Origin: Saprospiraceae bacterium
Lineage (GTDB): Bacteria; Bacteroidota; Bacteroidia; Chitinophagales; Saprospiraceae
Direction: 5' to 3'
Length of the DNA stretch: 64,000 nt
NCBI GenBank assembly: GCA_028285545.1
Contig: JANQPA010000043.1
Location: 1-64,000 of the forward strand
Shown: positions 9,939-18,715 of the stretch, piece after piece
Position numbering within the stretch: the first letter of the stretch is position 1
Layout: the number at the start of each line of letters is the position of its first letter
Notes under the pieces: generated by a model
Told to the model about the DNA's origin: nothing
Seen by the model: only the letters and a program-made list of their open reading frames with translations
Database searches by the model: none
Program-made: the position numbers and the translations under genes

Positions 9939-11226
9939 TTTTTAAATCATATTTTCGTATTTGAATAGGCCTCAATAAATTTGATTGTAATTGCATTTCT
10001 TTATCATAGGCCTGCCAGGGGCTATTAGCAATATAATAAAATGCATCTTTAAGCAAAACTCCCTGAGTTGGCTCATTTAAGACGCTGAGATTCTGATCTA
10101 TTATCGACCAATCTTCCACTTTTTCCTTTTTAGAATCTAAGTATAAACGCATAACCCGCATAGGTGTGCTGCCATTTTGTGTGGCCAACAAGGTATTATT
10201 GTGAAAAAACAACCCGTCTATTCCCTTAAATGGTACATCATTTGGGAGGGTGACCCTCTGAAAAGATCCATCCTTAATTTTAATTCTGAACAAACCACTT
10301 ACATAGTCAGAAATGAAGAGATACTTTTGATTCTTGTTAATGGCAATCCCTTGCAGGTTTCTGGCTTCCTTTGAAAGATCAGCTATGAGTTTGAGCTCTT
10401 GATCCCCACTTTGTATTTGGTAGACTTTATTGGTAAGGCCATCCGCAACAAAGGCTTTGCCTTTATCAAAAAGCAATTCACCAAATCTGGAGACTGAATC
10501 CATGTGGATAAATGTCAAAACTTTCTTGGTATCCAAATCAATTTCATAAACAGAGGACTTGCCTTCCTGTTCTTTTGAATATCCTTGTAATTGAGGAAGG
10601 GCTGAACTAACCAGCCAAAGACTGTTTTTAACGGGATCTACAGCAATTCCTAAAACACAGTACAATTCTTTAAGCGTATTGCGATCTATCCAAATACTGC
10701 TTTTTGTAGAAGAAGGGTCATATATTTTAACACCTGCTTGATGAACCCCACCAAAGAAAAATTGCTGTGTCTTGGGATCATAAGTCATACACTCAGGGTG
10801 GAAAGTATCCTTAGCAAGTTGAAATTCTATTTTACTCTTGTTAATGGAATCTGAGAGCTCTTTTTGCAATTTTAATAGAGAAGCAAATTTTTTCTCCTTT
10901 AAAATAGGCTCAAAATCTTTGTCTTCGGAATAGTTGCTTGTACTATTCATTAAGGTGAACTTCTTCAAATACTTAATGGCCTGATCCGTATGACCATTTA
11001 AAGAGTGGGCGGCTGCAAGATTGTAGGTTAAAGTAGGATGGTTGGGTCTAAGCCGGTTTGCAGCCGCCGCAGCATCTAAGAATGTGTTATGGTCGGCTAG
11101 TTTATGGGCCTCGACACTTTTTTGGTAGTAGTATCTCAAACTATCTGATTGTGATAAAATACCTGATGTAAAGGCTATTAAAAATGCAAGAGTACCAATT
11201 AGCTTCTTAATTAATGTATGATGCAT
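9931..11226 (-). CDS. Secreted TPR plus SMP-30/NHL-like beta-propeller protein
   Basis: About 431 residues from the ATG at 11224-11226, which is preferred over an upstream in-frame start at 11292 because it directly precedes a signal peptide (HHTLIKKLIGTLAFLIAF, then LSQ). Residues ~30-125 form TPR-like helices (KSVEAHKLADHNTFLDAAAA, LTYNLAAAHSLNGHTDQAIK). The rest is a six-bladed propeller resembling SMP-30/gluconolactonase/NHL proteins, with blades recognisable at LGIAVDPVKNSLWLVSS, GELLFDKGKAFVADGLTNKV and QGIAINKNQKYLFISDY. The protein is periplasmic or extracellular. It is coupled to the esterase gene (8-bp overlap) and lies between the response regulator and kinase genes, so it may be a target or sensory partner of that system. 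An enzymatic lactonase role is possible but unproven. Confidence 0.8.
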   Translation of the reverse strand: MHHTLIKKLIGTLAFLIAFTSGILSQSDSLRYYYQKSVEAHKLADHNTFLDAAAAANRLRPNHPTLTYNLAAAHSLNGHTDQAIKYLKKFTLMNSTSNYSEDKDFEPILKEKKFASLLKLQKELSDSINKSKIEFQLAKDTFHPECMTYDPKTQQFFFGGVHQAGVKIYDPSSTKSSIWIDRNTLKELYCVLGIAVDPVKNSLWLVSSALPQLQGYSKEQEGKSSVYEIDLDTKKVLTFIHMDSVSRFGELLFDKGKAFVADGLTNKVYQIQSGDQELKLIADLSKEARNLQGIAINKNQKYLFISDYVSGLFRIKIKDGSFQRVTLPNDVPFKGIDGLFFHNNTLLATQNGSTPMRVMRLYLDSKKEKVEDWSIIDQNLSVLNEPTQGVLLKDAFYYIANSPWQAYDKEMQLQSNLLRPIQIRKYDLKNE

Positions 11227-11380
11227 ATATAAGATGTCAGCTTTATGTGATTTAAGGACAAGGGCTTTTGTCTTTTTACAAAAGCAAAACAAAGAAATGC
11301 ATTATCCGTACTACATCCAAGTCAATAATGCTGAGATGAAACAAAAGCTGGATGAAGAGACACTTAGGGAGGATGGAATA

Positions 11381-11474
11381 AATGGTAATATCAATATCAA
11401 TAGCAATAGCAATAGCAATAGCAATAGCAATATCAATGGCAATGGCAATGGCAATGGCAATGGCAATGGCAATG
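11381..11474. repeat. Hexanucleotide microsatellite (AATAGC)n(AATGGC)n
   Basis: Five AATAGC units (11399-11428), one AATATC and six AATGGC units (11435-11470), preceded by degenerate AATGGT/AATATC units. The array occupies the 267-bp gap between the response regulator stop (11494) and the propeller gene start (11226). A related array lies at 53186-53246. Confidence 0.95.
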
Positions 11475-11493
11475 TATTGAAATTGTCATCGAC

Positions 11494-12249
11494 TTATTCT
11501 TGAAGCCACTCTTTTAACAAGATGGTCTGTTGGCGGCTCACCACAATTTTTTCTTTAGTGGATAATAAACTAGCACTCACTTGTCCTTTGGAATAAGGTT
11601 CTAAGGAGGAAATTGATCTTCTGTTGACCAAATACTGGCGGCTGATCCTAAAAAAATCATTTGGATTGAGCAGTGATTCAAGTTTTTGCAGGGTATAATT
11701 GCAAAGATACCTTTGATCGTCCATGGTTATGATAAAAACACATTTATCTTCTGCTATAAAATAGGCAATCTGATTAGAGGTTAATGGAATTAATTTTGAA
11801 CCTTTTTTAACCAAAAAATTTCTTTTAAAAGAGGAGGAGGATACCTTTTTAGAAAGTTCTGCAAAAAGTAGGGGATAGATTTTAGGAGACAGCACAACTT
11901 TCATTTTTTCCAGTTTTGAAAAAGCTTCTGCTACTTTTTCTTTGGTAATTGGCTTTAGTAAATAAGCTACGCTATTGTGTTCAAAGGCCTGGATAGCAAA
12001 TTCATCGAAGGCAGTGGTAAAAATTATGGGACATTGAACCGGATATTGTCGAAAAATATCAAAAGATAAGCCATCCGAAAGTTGAATATCCAGAAATAAT
12101 AAATCTGGTTCATTCTCCTTAAGCATCCGTATGGCCTTACGTATGGTATCAGCCACACCCAAAATCTGATATTGACTGCCTAAGGCCTGAATTTGTCGGA
12201 TTAAATTATTGGCAGCTAAGGGTTCATCTTCGACAATAAGGATTTTCAT
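11494..12249 (-). CDS. LytTR-family response regulator
   Basis: 251 residues. The N-terminal receiver (1-~120) shows the acidic pair in LIVEDEPLA, the phospho-acceptor Asp in DLLFLDIQLSDG, Thr in IIFTTAFDEFA and Lys in YLLKPI. The C-terminal LytTR DNA-binding domain (~140-251) has FLVKKGSKLIPLTSNQIAYF and the RISRQYLVNRRSI signature. It is the natural partner of the LytS-like kinase at 7824-8789; in most genomes the pair is adjacent, but here two secreted-protein genes sit between. It probably activates genes for envelope or secreted products. Gene order on the minus strand is regulator, propeller, esterase, kinase. Confidence 0.93.
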   Translation of the reverse strand: MKILIVEDEPLAANNLIRQIQALGSQYQILGVADTIRKAIRMLKENEPDLLFLDIQLSDGLSFDIFRQYPVQCPIIFTTAFDEFAIQAFEHNSVAYLLKPITKEKVAEAFSKLEKMKVVLSPKIYPLLFAELSKKVSSSSFKRNFLVKKGSKLIPLTSNQIAYFIAEDKCVFIITMDDQRYLCNYTLQKLESLLNPNDFFRISRQYLVNRRSISSLEPYSKGQVSASLLSTKEKIVVSRQQTILLKEWLQE

Positions 12250-12290
12250 TGCGTTTTTGCTTCAAGGGTGATCGAGTGCAAATAAAGCCG

Positions 12291-12704
12291 CTAGGGATGA
12301 AACTTCAGCCCATCTAAGGCTTTATTCACTTTTCTATTATCTCCAAATATAATAATCCCTACCAAATCTTGCTCCTCATCCTTAAATGTAGCGATTCCTG
12401 CCAGGTTTTCAGCCTCTCCTCGAGTAGAAAATAAAGGTTCCGTATATATTCCGATGGCTAGTTCTCGATCTTTAGCCCTGTTAAAAGCCCTCTGGATTTG
12501 AGGTAGACCTTCTGCAGCATAAATCATGACAGGCTGGTTTAAAAAGGGAAGGTATTGAGAATTGGAGGCCGTGACAAAATCTCCTCCATGCGTTTCAGGA
12601 AATTTAATGGCTACCGAACTGGCCAAAAAAGCAGTTACATTTAATTTTTGCCAATCTTTTAAATCACTACGAATAATAATGGCTATTTTTTTATCAAATT
12701 TCAT
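12291..12704 (-). CDS. DUF2000 family protein
   Basis: 137 residues matching the DUF2000 family, small cytosolic proteins with a peptidyl-tRNA hydrolase 2-like fold. Visible family features are the N-terminal strand KIAIIIRSDLKDWQKLNVTA, the segment PVMIYAAEGLPQIQRAF, and the C-terminal half with GIYTEPLF and the strand VGIIIFG. No catalytic function is established for the family. It lies 41 bp upstream of the response regulator gene and downstream of the MarR-GNAT gene on the same strand, so co-transcription with either is possible. Confidence 0.8.
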   Translation of the reverse strand: MKFDKKIAIIIRSDLKDWQKLNVTAFLASSVAIKFPETHGGDFVTASNSQYLPFLNQPVMIYAAEGLPQIQRAFNRAKDRELAIGIYTEPLFSTRGEAENLAGIATFKDEEQDLVGIIIFGDNRKVNKALDGLKFHP

Positions 12705-12743
12705 AAACTGTTTTTATCAATGGCAAATTAATGCAGGTAAAGA

Positions 12744-12789
<46 letters not shown>

Positions 12790-13740
12790 TCAAAGCTCTA
12801 GTTCCATCTGAATATTACACCTTTCATAAGGGGTAGGGCGGCCAAATACTTTTTTGAAACCTAATTTGATGTACAGATTTATAGCGGGTTGAAGACTGGT
12901 ATTGCTTTCCAGGTATAATTTTTTTGCTCCCAGCGATTTGGCCTTATCCGCAACCGCTTTTCCAAGCAACCACCCAATTCCTTTCCCTCTTGCTTTGAGC
13001 GATACGGCCATCTTTGCCAACTCGTATTCATAATCAGGATCGTCCATTTTTAAGAGCGCACAAACTCCCATTACTTCCTCTTGATAAAGGGCGATAAAAA
13101 TATGTCCTCCCTTATCGATAATGGATTTTTCTGGGGTGGCTAGTACTTTACGATCAGCATCCTCCATAGTAAAATATTGACTAATCCATTCTTCATTCAA
13201 TTCCTTAAAAGCTTGCTGATACTTACTTTGATAAGGTATAACTTTAATATCCTTGGATTCTCTCTTTTTCTTCTGGCTCTTCACTCTTTTAAAAAAAGAT
13301 TTTTCATCAAGCAGAAACTCAAACTCTTCTATGGCATTCCATAAATTATGTCGGGTATGACTCATCATTTCTTCAATAGTACTATTGACATCATCATACT
13401 GAGGCTGGATTTTTTCAGATAATTCTATTCCTTTCGCAGTAAGGGAAACTACATTTTTTCGCTTATCATCAGCTCCTTTCTTTTCTTGTACGATGCCATT
13501 TTTAGACATCTCTCGAACAATTTTACTCACAGAAGGGTGGGAGTGACCAATTTCTTCGGCAATAGAAGTAATTGTCATTTCCTGGTTTTGAGACAGTACA
13601 AAGAAGACTGGAAACCATTTCGGCTTAATATCAACGCCATATAATTCATAAACATTATGAGCTTCATCAGTAAGGCGTTCGCTCAACCTTCTTAGCCTAC
13701 TCCCTAAACCCATTTTGCCAGTTTGTTGAAAAAAATCCAT
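12790..13740 (-). CDS. MarR-GNAT fusion: HTH regulator with N-acetyltransferase domain
   Basis: 316 residues. Residues 1-~150 are a MarR winged-helix domain (ITSIAEEIGHSHPSVSKIVR as recognition HTH, then the wing with KKGADDKRKNVVSLTAKG). Residues ~160-316 are a GNAT fold, with the acetyl-CoA loop SLKARGKGIGWLLGKAV and the C-terminal AINLYIKLGFKKV motif. This fused architecture is a known bacterial family; the acetylated substrate is generally unknown. A near-perfect palindrome 10 bp upstream of the start (13751-13770) suggests autoregulation. It is transcribed divergently from the cyclase-STAND gene. Confidence 0.92.
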   Translation of the reverse strand: MDFFQQTGKMGLGSRLRRLSERLTDEAHNVYELYGVDIKPKWFPVFFVLSQNQEMTITSIAEEIGHSHPSVSKIVREMSKNGIVQEKKGADDKRKNVVSLTAKGIELSEKIQPQYDDVNSTIEEMMSHTRHNLWNAIEEFEFLLDEKSFFKRVKSQKKKRESKDIKVIPYQSKYQQAFKELNEEWISQYFTMEDADRKVLATPEKSIIDKGGHIFIALYQEEVMGVCALLKMDDPDYEYELAKMAVSLKARGKGIGWLLGKAVADKAKSLGAKKLYLESNTSLQPAINLYIKLGFKKVFGRPTPYERCNIQMELEL

Positions 13741-13750
13741 ATTAAATTAA

Positions 13751-13770
13751 TTACGTAACTGGTTACATAA
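13751..13770. promoter_or_regulatory. Candidate MarR operator upstream of the MarR-GNAT gene
   Basis: TTACGTAAC-TG-GTTACATAA is an inverted repeat matching at 8 of 9 positions per arm. It is located 10-30 bp upstream of the MarR-GNAT start codon, the size and position expected for a MarR-dimer autoregulatory site. Confidence 0.5.
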
Positions 13771-14126
13771 ACTGTTTCTAAAATTGAAACCAAACTAATC
13801 TTGTAATAGTTCAATGGGGGCTGAAATTTTTTCATGATTATTCATCAAACACTTAATCTGATAGACAATTTCTAAAAGTCTTGATTCCGTTTGACAATAG
13901 ACACATGGAATAATAAGCAGCAGCAGTTTCAAAAATTGGTTCAAATCTGAATAAATAATACCTTGTTTTTAGAACCAGATCTCGGCACTTTTCGGTCTAA
14001 ATTTGCTTCGGAAATTGATGAAAATGCTTAGTTTTAGAAAAAGGTAGGTTTATGGAATTTAAGAAAATCGCATAAACTGTATCATGATCCATTCAGCAAT
14101 TAAATATATCCCTTAACCACTTTCTC

Positions 14127-17108
14127 ATGCAGGGAAATTCAAGACGTACTTTGGCCACCATCATGTTCACCGATATGGTGGGATATACAGCCCTTATGCA
14201 ACGCGATGAAATACAAGCTAGAGAAAAGCGGGCAAGGCACCGATCCGTGTTTGAAGAAATGCACAGGAAATATAACGGGCGAATAATCCAATATTTCGGG
14301 GATGGTACACTAAGCATTTTTTCAAGTTCTGTTCATGCAGTGGCCTGCGCTATTGAAATGCAGGAATTGCTTAAAGCCCCTATTGAAGTGCCGTTGCGCA
14401 TTGGCATTCATATGGGAGATATTATCATTGAAGAGGATAACCTAATTGGGGATGCAGTAAATCTGGCGTCTCGCATTGAATCCTTTTCAGTGCCAGGAGC
14501 CGTATTGATTTCCGATGTGCTTTATGAGCAAGTAAAAAACCAAACTCAATTTAGCTTCTATTCTCTTGGAAAATTCCAACTGAAAAATGTCGAACGGCCG
14601 TTTGGGATTTACGCCCTTTCCAATGAAGGACTTGTAACTCCAGATCCTGCAAATCTTAAAGGGAAAGGACAACGGCAATCTGCTCCAAATAACAATTTAC
14701 CCAAGGTGCTTACCTCCTTTTTGGGTCGTGAAAAAGAAATAAGGGAAGTGATTGAGTTGCTGCAAGGAAATAGATTGATCACTCTAACGGGGCCTGGAGG
14801 TACTGGAAAGACAAGATTATCCATTCAGATTGCTTGCGAAGTAGATGCACTATTTCCAGATGGAATATATTGGGTGCCTTTAGCGGCTATTACGGACTTT
14901 GATATCGTTCCGTCTGCTATTGCGCAGCAGTTAGGGCTAAAGGAGGATATCGTGTTATCAATAGAAGAAGTCATATTGAACTTCTTTCAAGAAAAAGAAG
15001 CCTTATTGATCTTAGACAATTTTGAGCAAATTGTTCAAGCCGCACCTTTGGTAGAAGTATTAATAAAATCCACTGAGCACCTATGTATCTTGGTTACTAG
15101 CAGAATAGTTTTGCAGATATTTGGAGAAATAGAATTTCCCGTTCCTCCTCTAGGTGTTCCTAAAAGGAATAATCAGCACAACATTGAAGAACTCGCAATA
15201 GTACCTTCTGTGGCACTCTTTTCGCAGCGAGCAAAAGCAAACAGAAGTAAATTTCACCTCAACCAGGAAAATGTATCCGACGTAGCGGAAATATGTCGGC
15301 AATTGGATGGCTTACCGCTAGCTATTGAATTAGCTGCAGCTAGAACTAAGATATTTAGCCCAAATTCTCTGCTTAAAAAGTTAAATAAGCGCCTAGACTT
15401 GCTAAAAGGTGGAGGACAATTTCCGGAACGACACCAAACTTTAAGACAAACTATTGCCTGGAGTTATGATTTATTGGAACCCAGTGAAAAATTACTTTTC
15501 AGCAAAATCTCTGTGTTTGTCGGAGGAAGCACTATTGAGGCCATAGAAGAAGTTTGTGGACAAAATGGTTTGGCGGATTGGGATATTACCGATGGTGTTA
15601 TAGCATTGATGGACAAAAGTTTAATCCAGTCAGAAGAAACGGAATCGGAAAAGCGATTTTATCTATTAGAAACCATTCGAGAATTTGCCGTCGAAACTTT
15701 AAAGGAATCAAAAAATATTACGGAACTAAAAGAAAGACATATTCAATACTATTTACGATTGGCCGAAGAGGCTGCCCCCCACTTATCCAAAAAAGAAGGA
15801 GACCTATGGAACGATAGGTTATTTAAAGATCAGCCGAATTTTAGAGCAGCTATAGATTACGCCATTGAGTTAAACAAGATTGCTCTAGCCTACCGATTAG
15901 GATTAGCGTTGCGTCCGTTCTGGGGAACAAGAGGTTTGACAAAAGAAGGTGTAAATCAGTTGGAAAAATTATCTCAAATACCTGTAGATAAGTCCTTATA
16001 TGAAGAACGATTAAATGTATTACAAGTTCTTGGGATGCTCTATTTATATATTCCAATTCTGGACAAAGCGATCGTCATGTTAAAAGAATGTCTGGATTAT
16101 TGGCGAAGAAAGGCGGACAAGCGTCGTATGGGGCTATCTTTAAATGATTTGGGTTGGGCCTCTATCTTAATTGGTCAGGCCAGGCAAGGAATTGACTTTT
16201 CATTGGAAGCAAAGGGCATTTTTGAGCAATTACCGGATGAATCAAGATTAGTAGCATCGCTGAATAATCTCGGTTGGGCCTACATGATGACAGGGCGACC
16301 TGTTGAAGCGACAAAGTATTTTGAGCAAACCCTCAAAAAAACAAAACAGTTAGGAGATCAACGTAGAAACGCTTTTGCGATTATGAATATGGGATATACA
16401 AACTATTTGAAGGGTGAATATACCATTGCCGAAGCTCAAATTCTGGAATCCATGATAATCCCCAAAAAGATATCAGATAAACTACTTTTAGGAAATGCAC
16501 ATAGGAGCCTGGGCTTTATCAAATATGCTAAAGGGGAGTTTGAGGCTATGCCTGAAATAAGTGAAGAAACCGAGAGGTACGGCCACGAATCAAATGGTAA
16601 TTATTTTGTAGCCGGTGCTTATGAAATACGGGCCTTATATGCTTTTGCTAAGAAAGATTTTCTCCAAGCGGAAAAATGGATTAATAAAGCCGCAAAAATA
16701 TGGGAAGTTGCACCGGTATTACATTGGTTAAAGCGTACGATGCATGTTCAAGCCAATATAGCTTTGGCCTTGGAAGAGGTAGAAGATGCAGTAGCTTACA
16801 GTAAAAAGTTATTAGAAAATGAATTAGAAGAAGAATGCTATTTTGGGTTTTTACTAGGTGTAGAGGTCACGGCAAGAATTGCTGCATTACAGAAAAATCA
16901 CTTAGCTTCAGCACAGCTTTTTATCAACGTTCAAGCACTTAGAGAAAAGGTACAAATGCCAATAGTTGAAAGTGAAAAACACATTTATCGGGAATTAACC
17001 GAAAACCTGCAAAGACACCTTTCGTTACAAACTCTTAATAAAATAGAAAGTGAACGAATCAGCGAGCACAAATTATTGAAATTAGCTAAAGATATATTAG
17101 AGGGCTAA
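14127..17108 (+). CDS. Class III nucleotidyl cyclase fused to STAND/AfsR-like ATPase and TPR repeats
   Basis: 993 residues. Residues ~5-175 are a class III adenylate/guanylate cyclase domain with both metal aspartates in context (IMFTDMVGYTALM; IIQYFGDGTLSIF) and the NLASRIE helix. Residues ~195-480 are a STAND-type P-loop ATPase with FLGREKEI, Walker A GPGGTGKT (~residue 224), Walker B ALLILDNFEQ, sensor LVTSR and the LDGLPLAIELAAAR motif. From ~560 onward there are TPR-like helices (NDLGWASILIGQARQGIDFS, NNLGWAYMMTGRPVEATKYF). The architecture is known from Rhizobiales, Chloroflexi and others. The TPR/STAND part probably senses a ligand or partner and gates cAMP or cGMP synthesis. No membrane segment is present, so it should be cytosolic. 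The ATG at 14127 fits the cyclase N-terminus. The 386 bp upstream contain only the MarR palindrome and AT-rich sequence. Confidence 0.92.
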   Translation: MQGNSRRTLATIMFTDMVGYTALMQRDEIQAREKRARHRSVFEEMHRKYNGRIIQYFGDGTLSIFSSSVHAVACAIEMQELLKAPIEVPLRIGIHMGDIIIEEDNLIGDAVNLASRIESFSVPGAVLISDVLYEQVKNQTQFSFYSLGKFQLKNVERPFGIYALSNEGLVTPDPANLKGKGQRQSAPNNNLPKVLTSFLGREKEIREVIELLQGNRLITLTGPGGTGKTRLSIQIACEVDALFPDGIYWVPLAAITDFDIVPSAIAQQLGLKEDIVLSIEEVILNFFQEKEALLILDNFEQIVQAAPLVEVLIKSTEHLCILVTSRIVLQIFGEIEFPVPPLGVPKRNNQHNIEELAIVPSVALFSQRAKANRSKFHLNQENVSDVAEICRQLDGLPLAIELAAARTKIFSPNSLLKKLNKRLDLLKGGGQFPERHQTLRQTIAWSYDLLEPSEKLLFSKISVFVGGSTIEAIEEVCGQNGLADWDITDGVIALMDKSLIQSEETESEKRFYLLETIREFAVETLKESKNITELKERHIQYYLRLAEEAAPHLSKKEGDLWNDRLFKDQPNFRAAIDYAIELNKIALAYRLGLALRPFWGTRGLTKEGVNQLEKLSQIPVDKSLYEERLNVLQVLGMLYLYIPILDKAIVMLKECLDYWRRKADKRRMGLSLNDLGWASILIGQARQGIDFSLEAKGIFEQLPDESRLVASLNNLGWAYMMTGRPVEATKYFEQTLKKTKQLGDQRRNAFAIMNMGYTNYLKGEYTIAEAQILESMIIPKKISDKLLLGNAHRSLGFIKYAKGEFEAMPEISEETERYGHESNGNYFVAGAYEIRALYAFAKKDFLQAEKWINKAAKIWEVAPVLHWLKRTMHVQANIALALEEVEDAVAYSKKLLENELEEECYFGFLLGVEVTARIAALQKNHLASAQLFINVQALREKVQMPIVESEKHIYRELTENLQRHLSLQTLNKIESERISEHKLLKLAKDILEG

Positions 17109-17191
17109 TTTTTTTTGAACTATGATTTCGTTCACTTTTAAAAGCTGTATCGAAGAGCCTCTTATGAGGGTTACCCAAACACTTTAATTGC

Positions 17192-17587
17192 CTATCCTTG
17201 CGGTTCAGTATTCCAAATTTGTTTGGCGATTTTCCATTCTCCTGTCTCTTTTGTTAATATCCAAAATAAGCGGAAATGATGAAGAGAAGATTCCGATCCA
17301 TCTAAAGGTATTAAATTCGCATGAGATTTACCAACCACAATTGCATCCATACCAGAATCCAAAATTTTCAATTCATTGATTTCTAATTCTGGATCAATCT
17401 TAAACTTAGAAGACATTTGGCTATAAAAGGCGCCTACTTCTGCGTTGCTATTAAATTGAGGCGCACCATCAGGAATGTAAGTCACCTTATCAGCAAATAG
17501 AGCCTGGTAGTTTTCCGCTTGTCCGGATTTGACTGCAGTTGGATAGTTAACTAAGATTAAGTTTTTGATTAATTGTTCATTCTCCAT
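17192..17587 (-). CDS. NTF2-like/SnoaL-like domain protein
   Basis: About 131 residues from the ATG at 17585-17587 (MENEQLIKNLILVNYPTAV). An upstream in-frame start at 17650 would add an unconvincing extension. The pattern is that of small cone-shaped NTF2-like proteins: an N-terminal helix, YQALFADKVTYIPDGAPQFN, and C-terminal strands with HHFRLFWILTKETGEWKIA. Members may be isomerases, hydrolases or simple ligand-binding proteins, and the sequence does not decide which. It converges on the cyclase-STAND gene. Confidence 0.75.
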   Translation of the reverse strand: MENEQLIKNLILVNYPTAVKSGQAENYQALFADKVTYIPDGAPQFNSNAEVGAFYSQMSSKFKIDPELEINELKILDSGMDAIVVGKSHANLIPLDGSESSLHHFRLFWILTKETGEWKIAKQIWNTEPQG

Positions 17588-17823
17588 GTAAATCTGAGTT
17601 TTAAGTATTTGTTGGCAAAAATTCCTTCTTTCCAAATATAAAAAAAGCATTCAGTATCAAAAAAAGGACGCTAAATTTTTTAGTAGTTCTCAAAACCGAA
17701 CGTTTTGAGGCACTCTTCTGAAAATCTTATCTTTAAAATGCCTATTTTGAAACTGCAAAAATTGTAGTTGCGGAATCGGGTCAATTCCTTAGGCATGCCA
17801 TCAGAAAACAAAACGAGAAATCC

Positions 17824-18606
17824 ATGCTAAAGTTCTTTCGACGAATCCGTCAAAACCTCTTTTCTGAAAACCAGTTTTCTAAATACCTGGTTTATTCGAC
17901 AGGGGAAATCTTACTTGTGATGATTGGAATCTTATTAGCCTTACAGGTTAATAACTGGAATGAACAGCGTAAAGTGAAATCGGAGGAAACTAAAATCCTA
18001 AAAAATCTTATTACTAGCCTAAATCAAGACATGGCAAGTCTTGATTTTCACATTCAAGGATTTGAAATTTCAAAAAACTCAATGATCACTATCATTAATC
18101 ATATTGAAAACGATTTTACTTATCACGATTCATTAAAATTCCACTTTGGCAATACAACCGTTACCTGGAGTACACTCTTAAACACTGAAGTCTATGCTGT
18201 GCTATTGGCATCTAAAATTAATACTATTTCCAATGAGGATTTAAAAAGAGAAATTGAAGCCTATTATAGGCAGTGTGTTCATTCAGATAATCTCTTTTCA
18301 AGATATGTTGTCTCCATGGAGAATGCCATAAAAAATGTTTTCAGTACCAGATTTTTGTCATATTGGGATGGAAATTATGTGGAGATGCGAGAAATTTTCT
18401 TTACGTCAGATGAGTGGTGGAATCCGACAGATTTTAAAATCGAAATGATACCCAGAGACTTCGAAGCCCTCAAAGAGGATAAGGAGTATATGTACCACCT
18501 CAAGGGTTTAAAAAATGAGCAATTTTGGTTGGTGGAAGGACCTCTTTTTAGTGCTAAAGTAATTGCCCAAAAATTAATTGAGACGATTGAGCAAGAGCTA
18601 AATTAG
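17824..18606 (+). CDS. DUF6090 family membrane protein
   Basis: 260 residues. The N-terminus MLKFFRRIRQNLFSENQFSK followed by a membrane helix (EILLVMIGILLALQVNNWNE) is the signature of DUF6090, a family common in Bacteroidota. A long helical, probably periplasmic, domain with several conserved aromatic residues follows. Function is unknown. It stands alone between two minus-strand genes, with a 21-bp hairpin-forming palindrome (CTCAAAAC/GTTTTGAG, 17689-17709) about 115 bp upstream. Confidence 0.85.
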   Translation: MLKFFRRIRQNLFSENQFSKYLVYSTGEILLVMIGILLALQVNNWNEQRKVKSEETKILKNLITSLNQDMASLDFHIQGFEISKNSMITIINHIENDFTYHDSLKFHFGNTTVTWSTLLNTEVYAVLLASKINTISNEDLKREIEAYYRQCVHSDNLFSRYVVSMENAIKNVFSTRFLSYWDGNYVEMREIFFTSDEWWNPTDFKIEMIPRDFEALKEDKEYMYHLKGLKNEQFWLVEGPLFSAKVIAQKLIETIEQELN

Positions 18607-18715
18607 TAGATACTAATTTTTATGTTGAAATTCCTCGAAAAGGCGAATGTCAAAGAAAATTGTAAGGGAAAGAACTTGTAAGAACGACCACCACGAGCGG
18701 TACTTTTCGTTTCAA

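Noticed and set aside
11234-11503. Open frame on the plus strand encoding Asn-Ser/Asn-Gly repeats
   Set aside because: It exists only because the hexanucleotide array is a multiple of three and lacks stops. It overlaps the start of the propeller gene and has no independent coding features.
17689-17709. CTCAAAAC/GTTTTGAG palindrome upstream of the DUF6090 gene
   Set aside because: The 8-bp arms in an AT-rich spacer, with no nearby regulator and no second copy recognised, are too weak to list as a site on their own.
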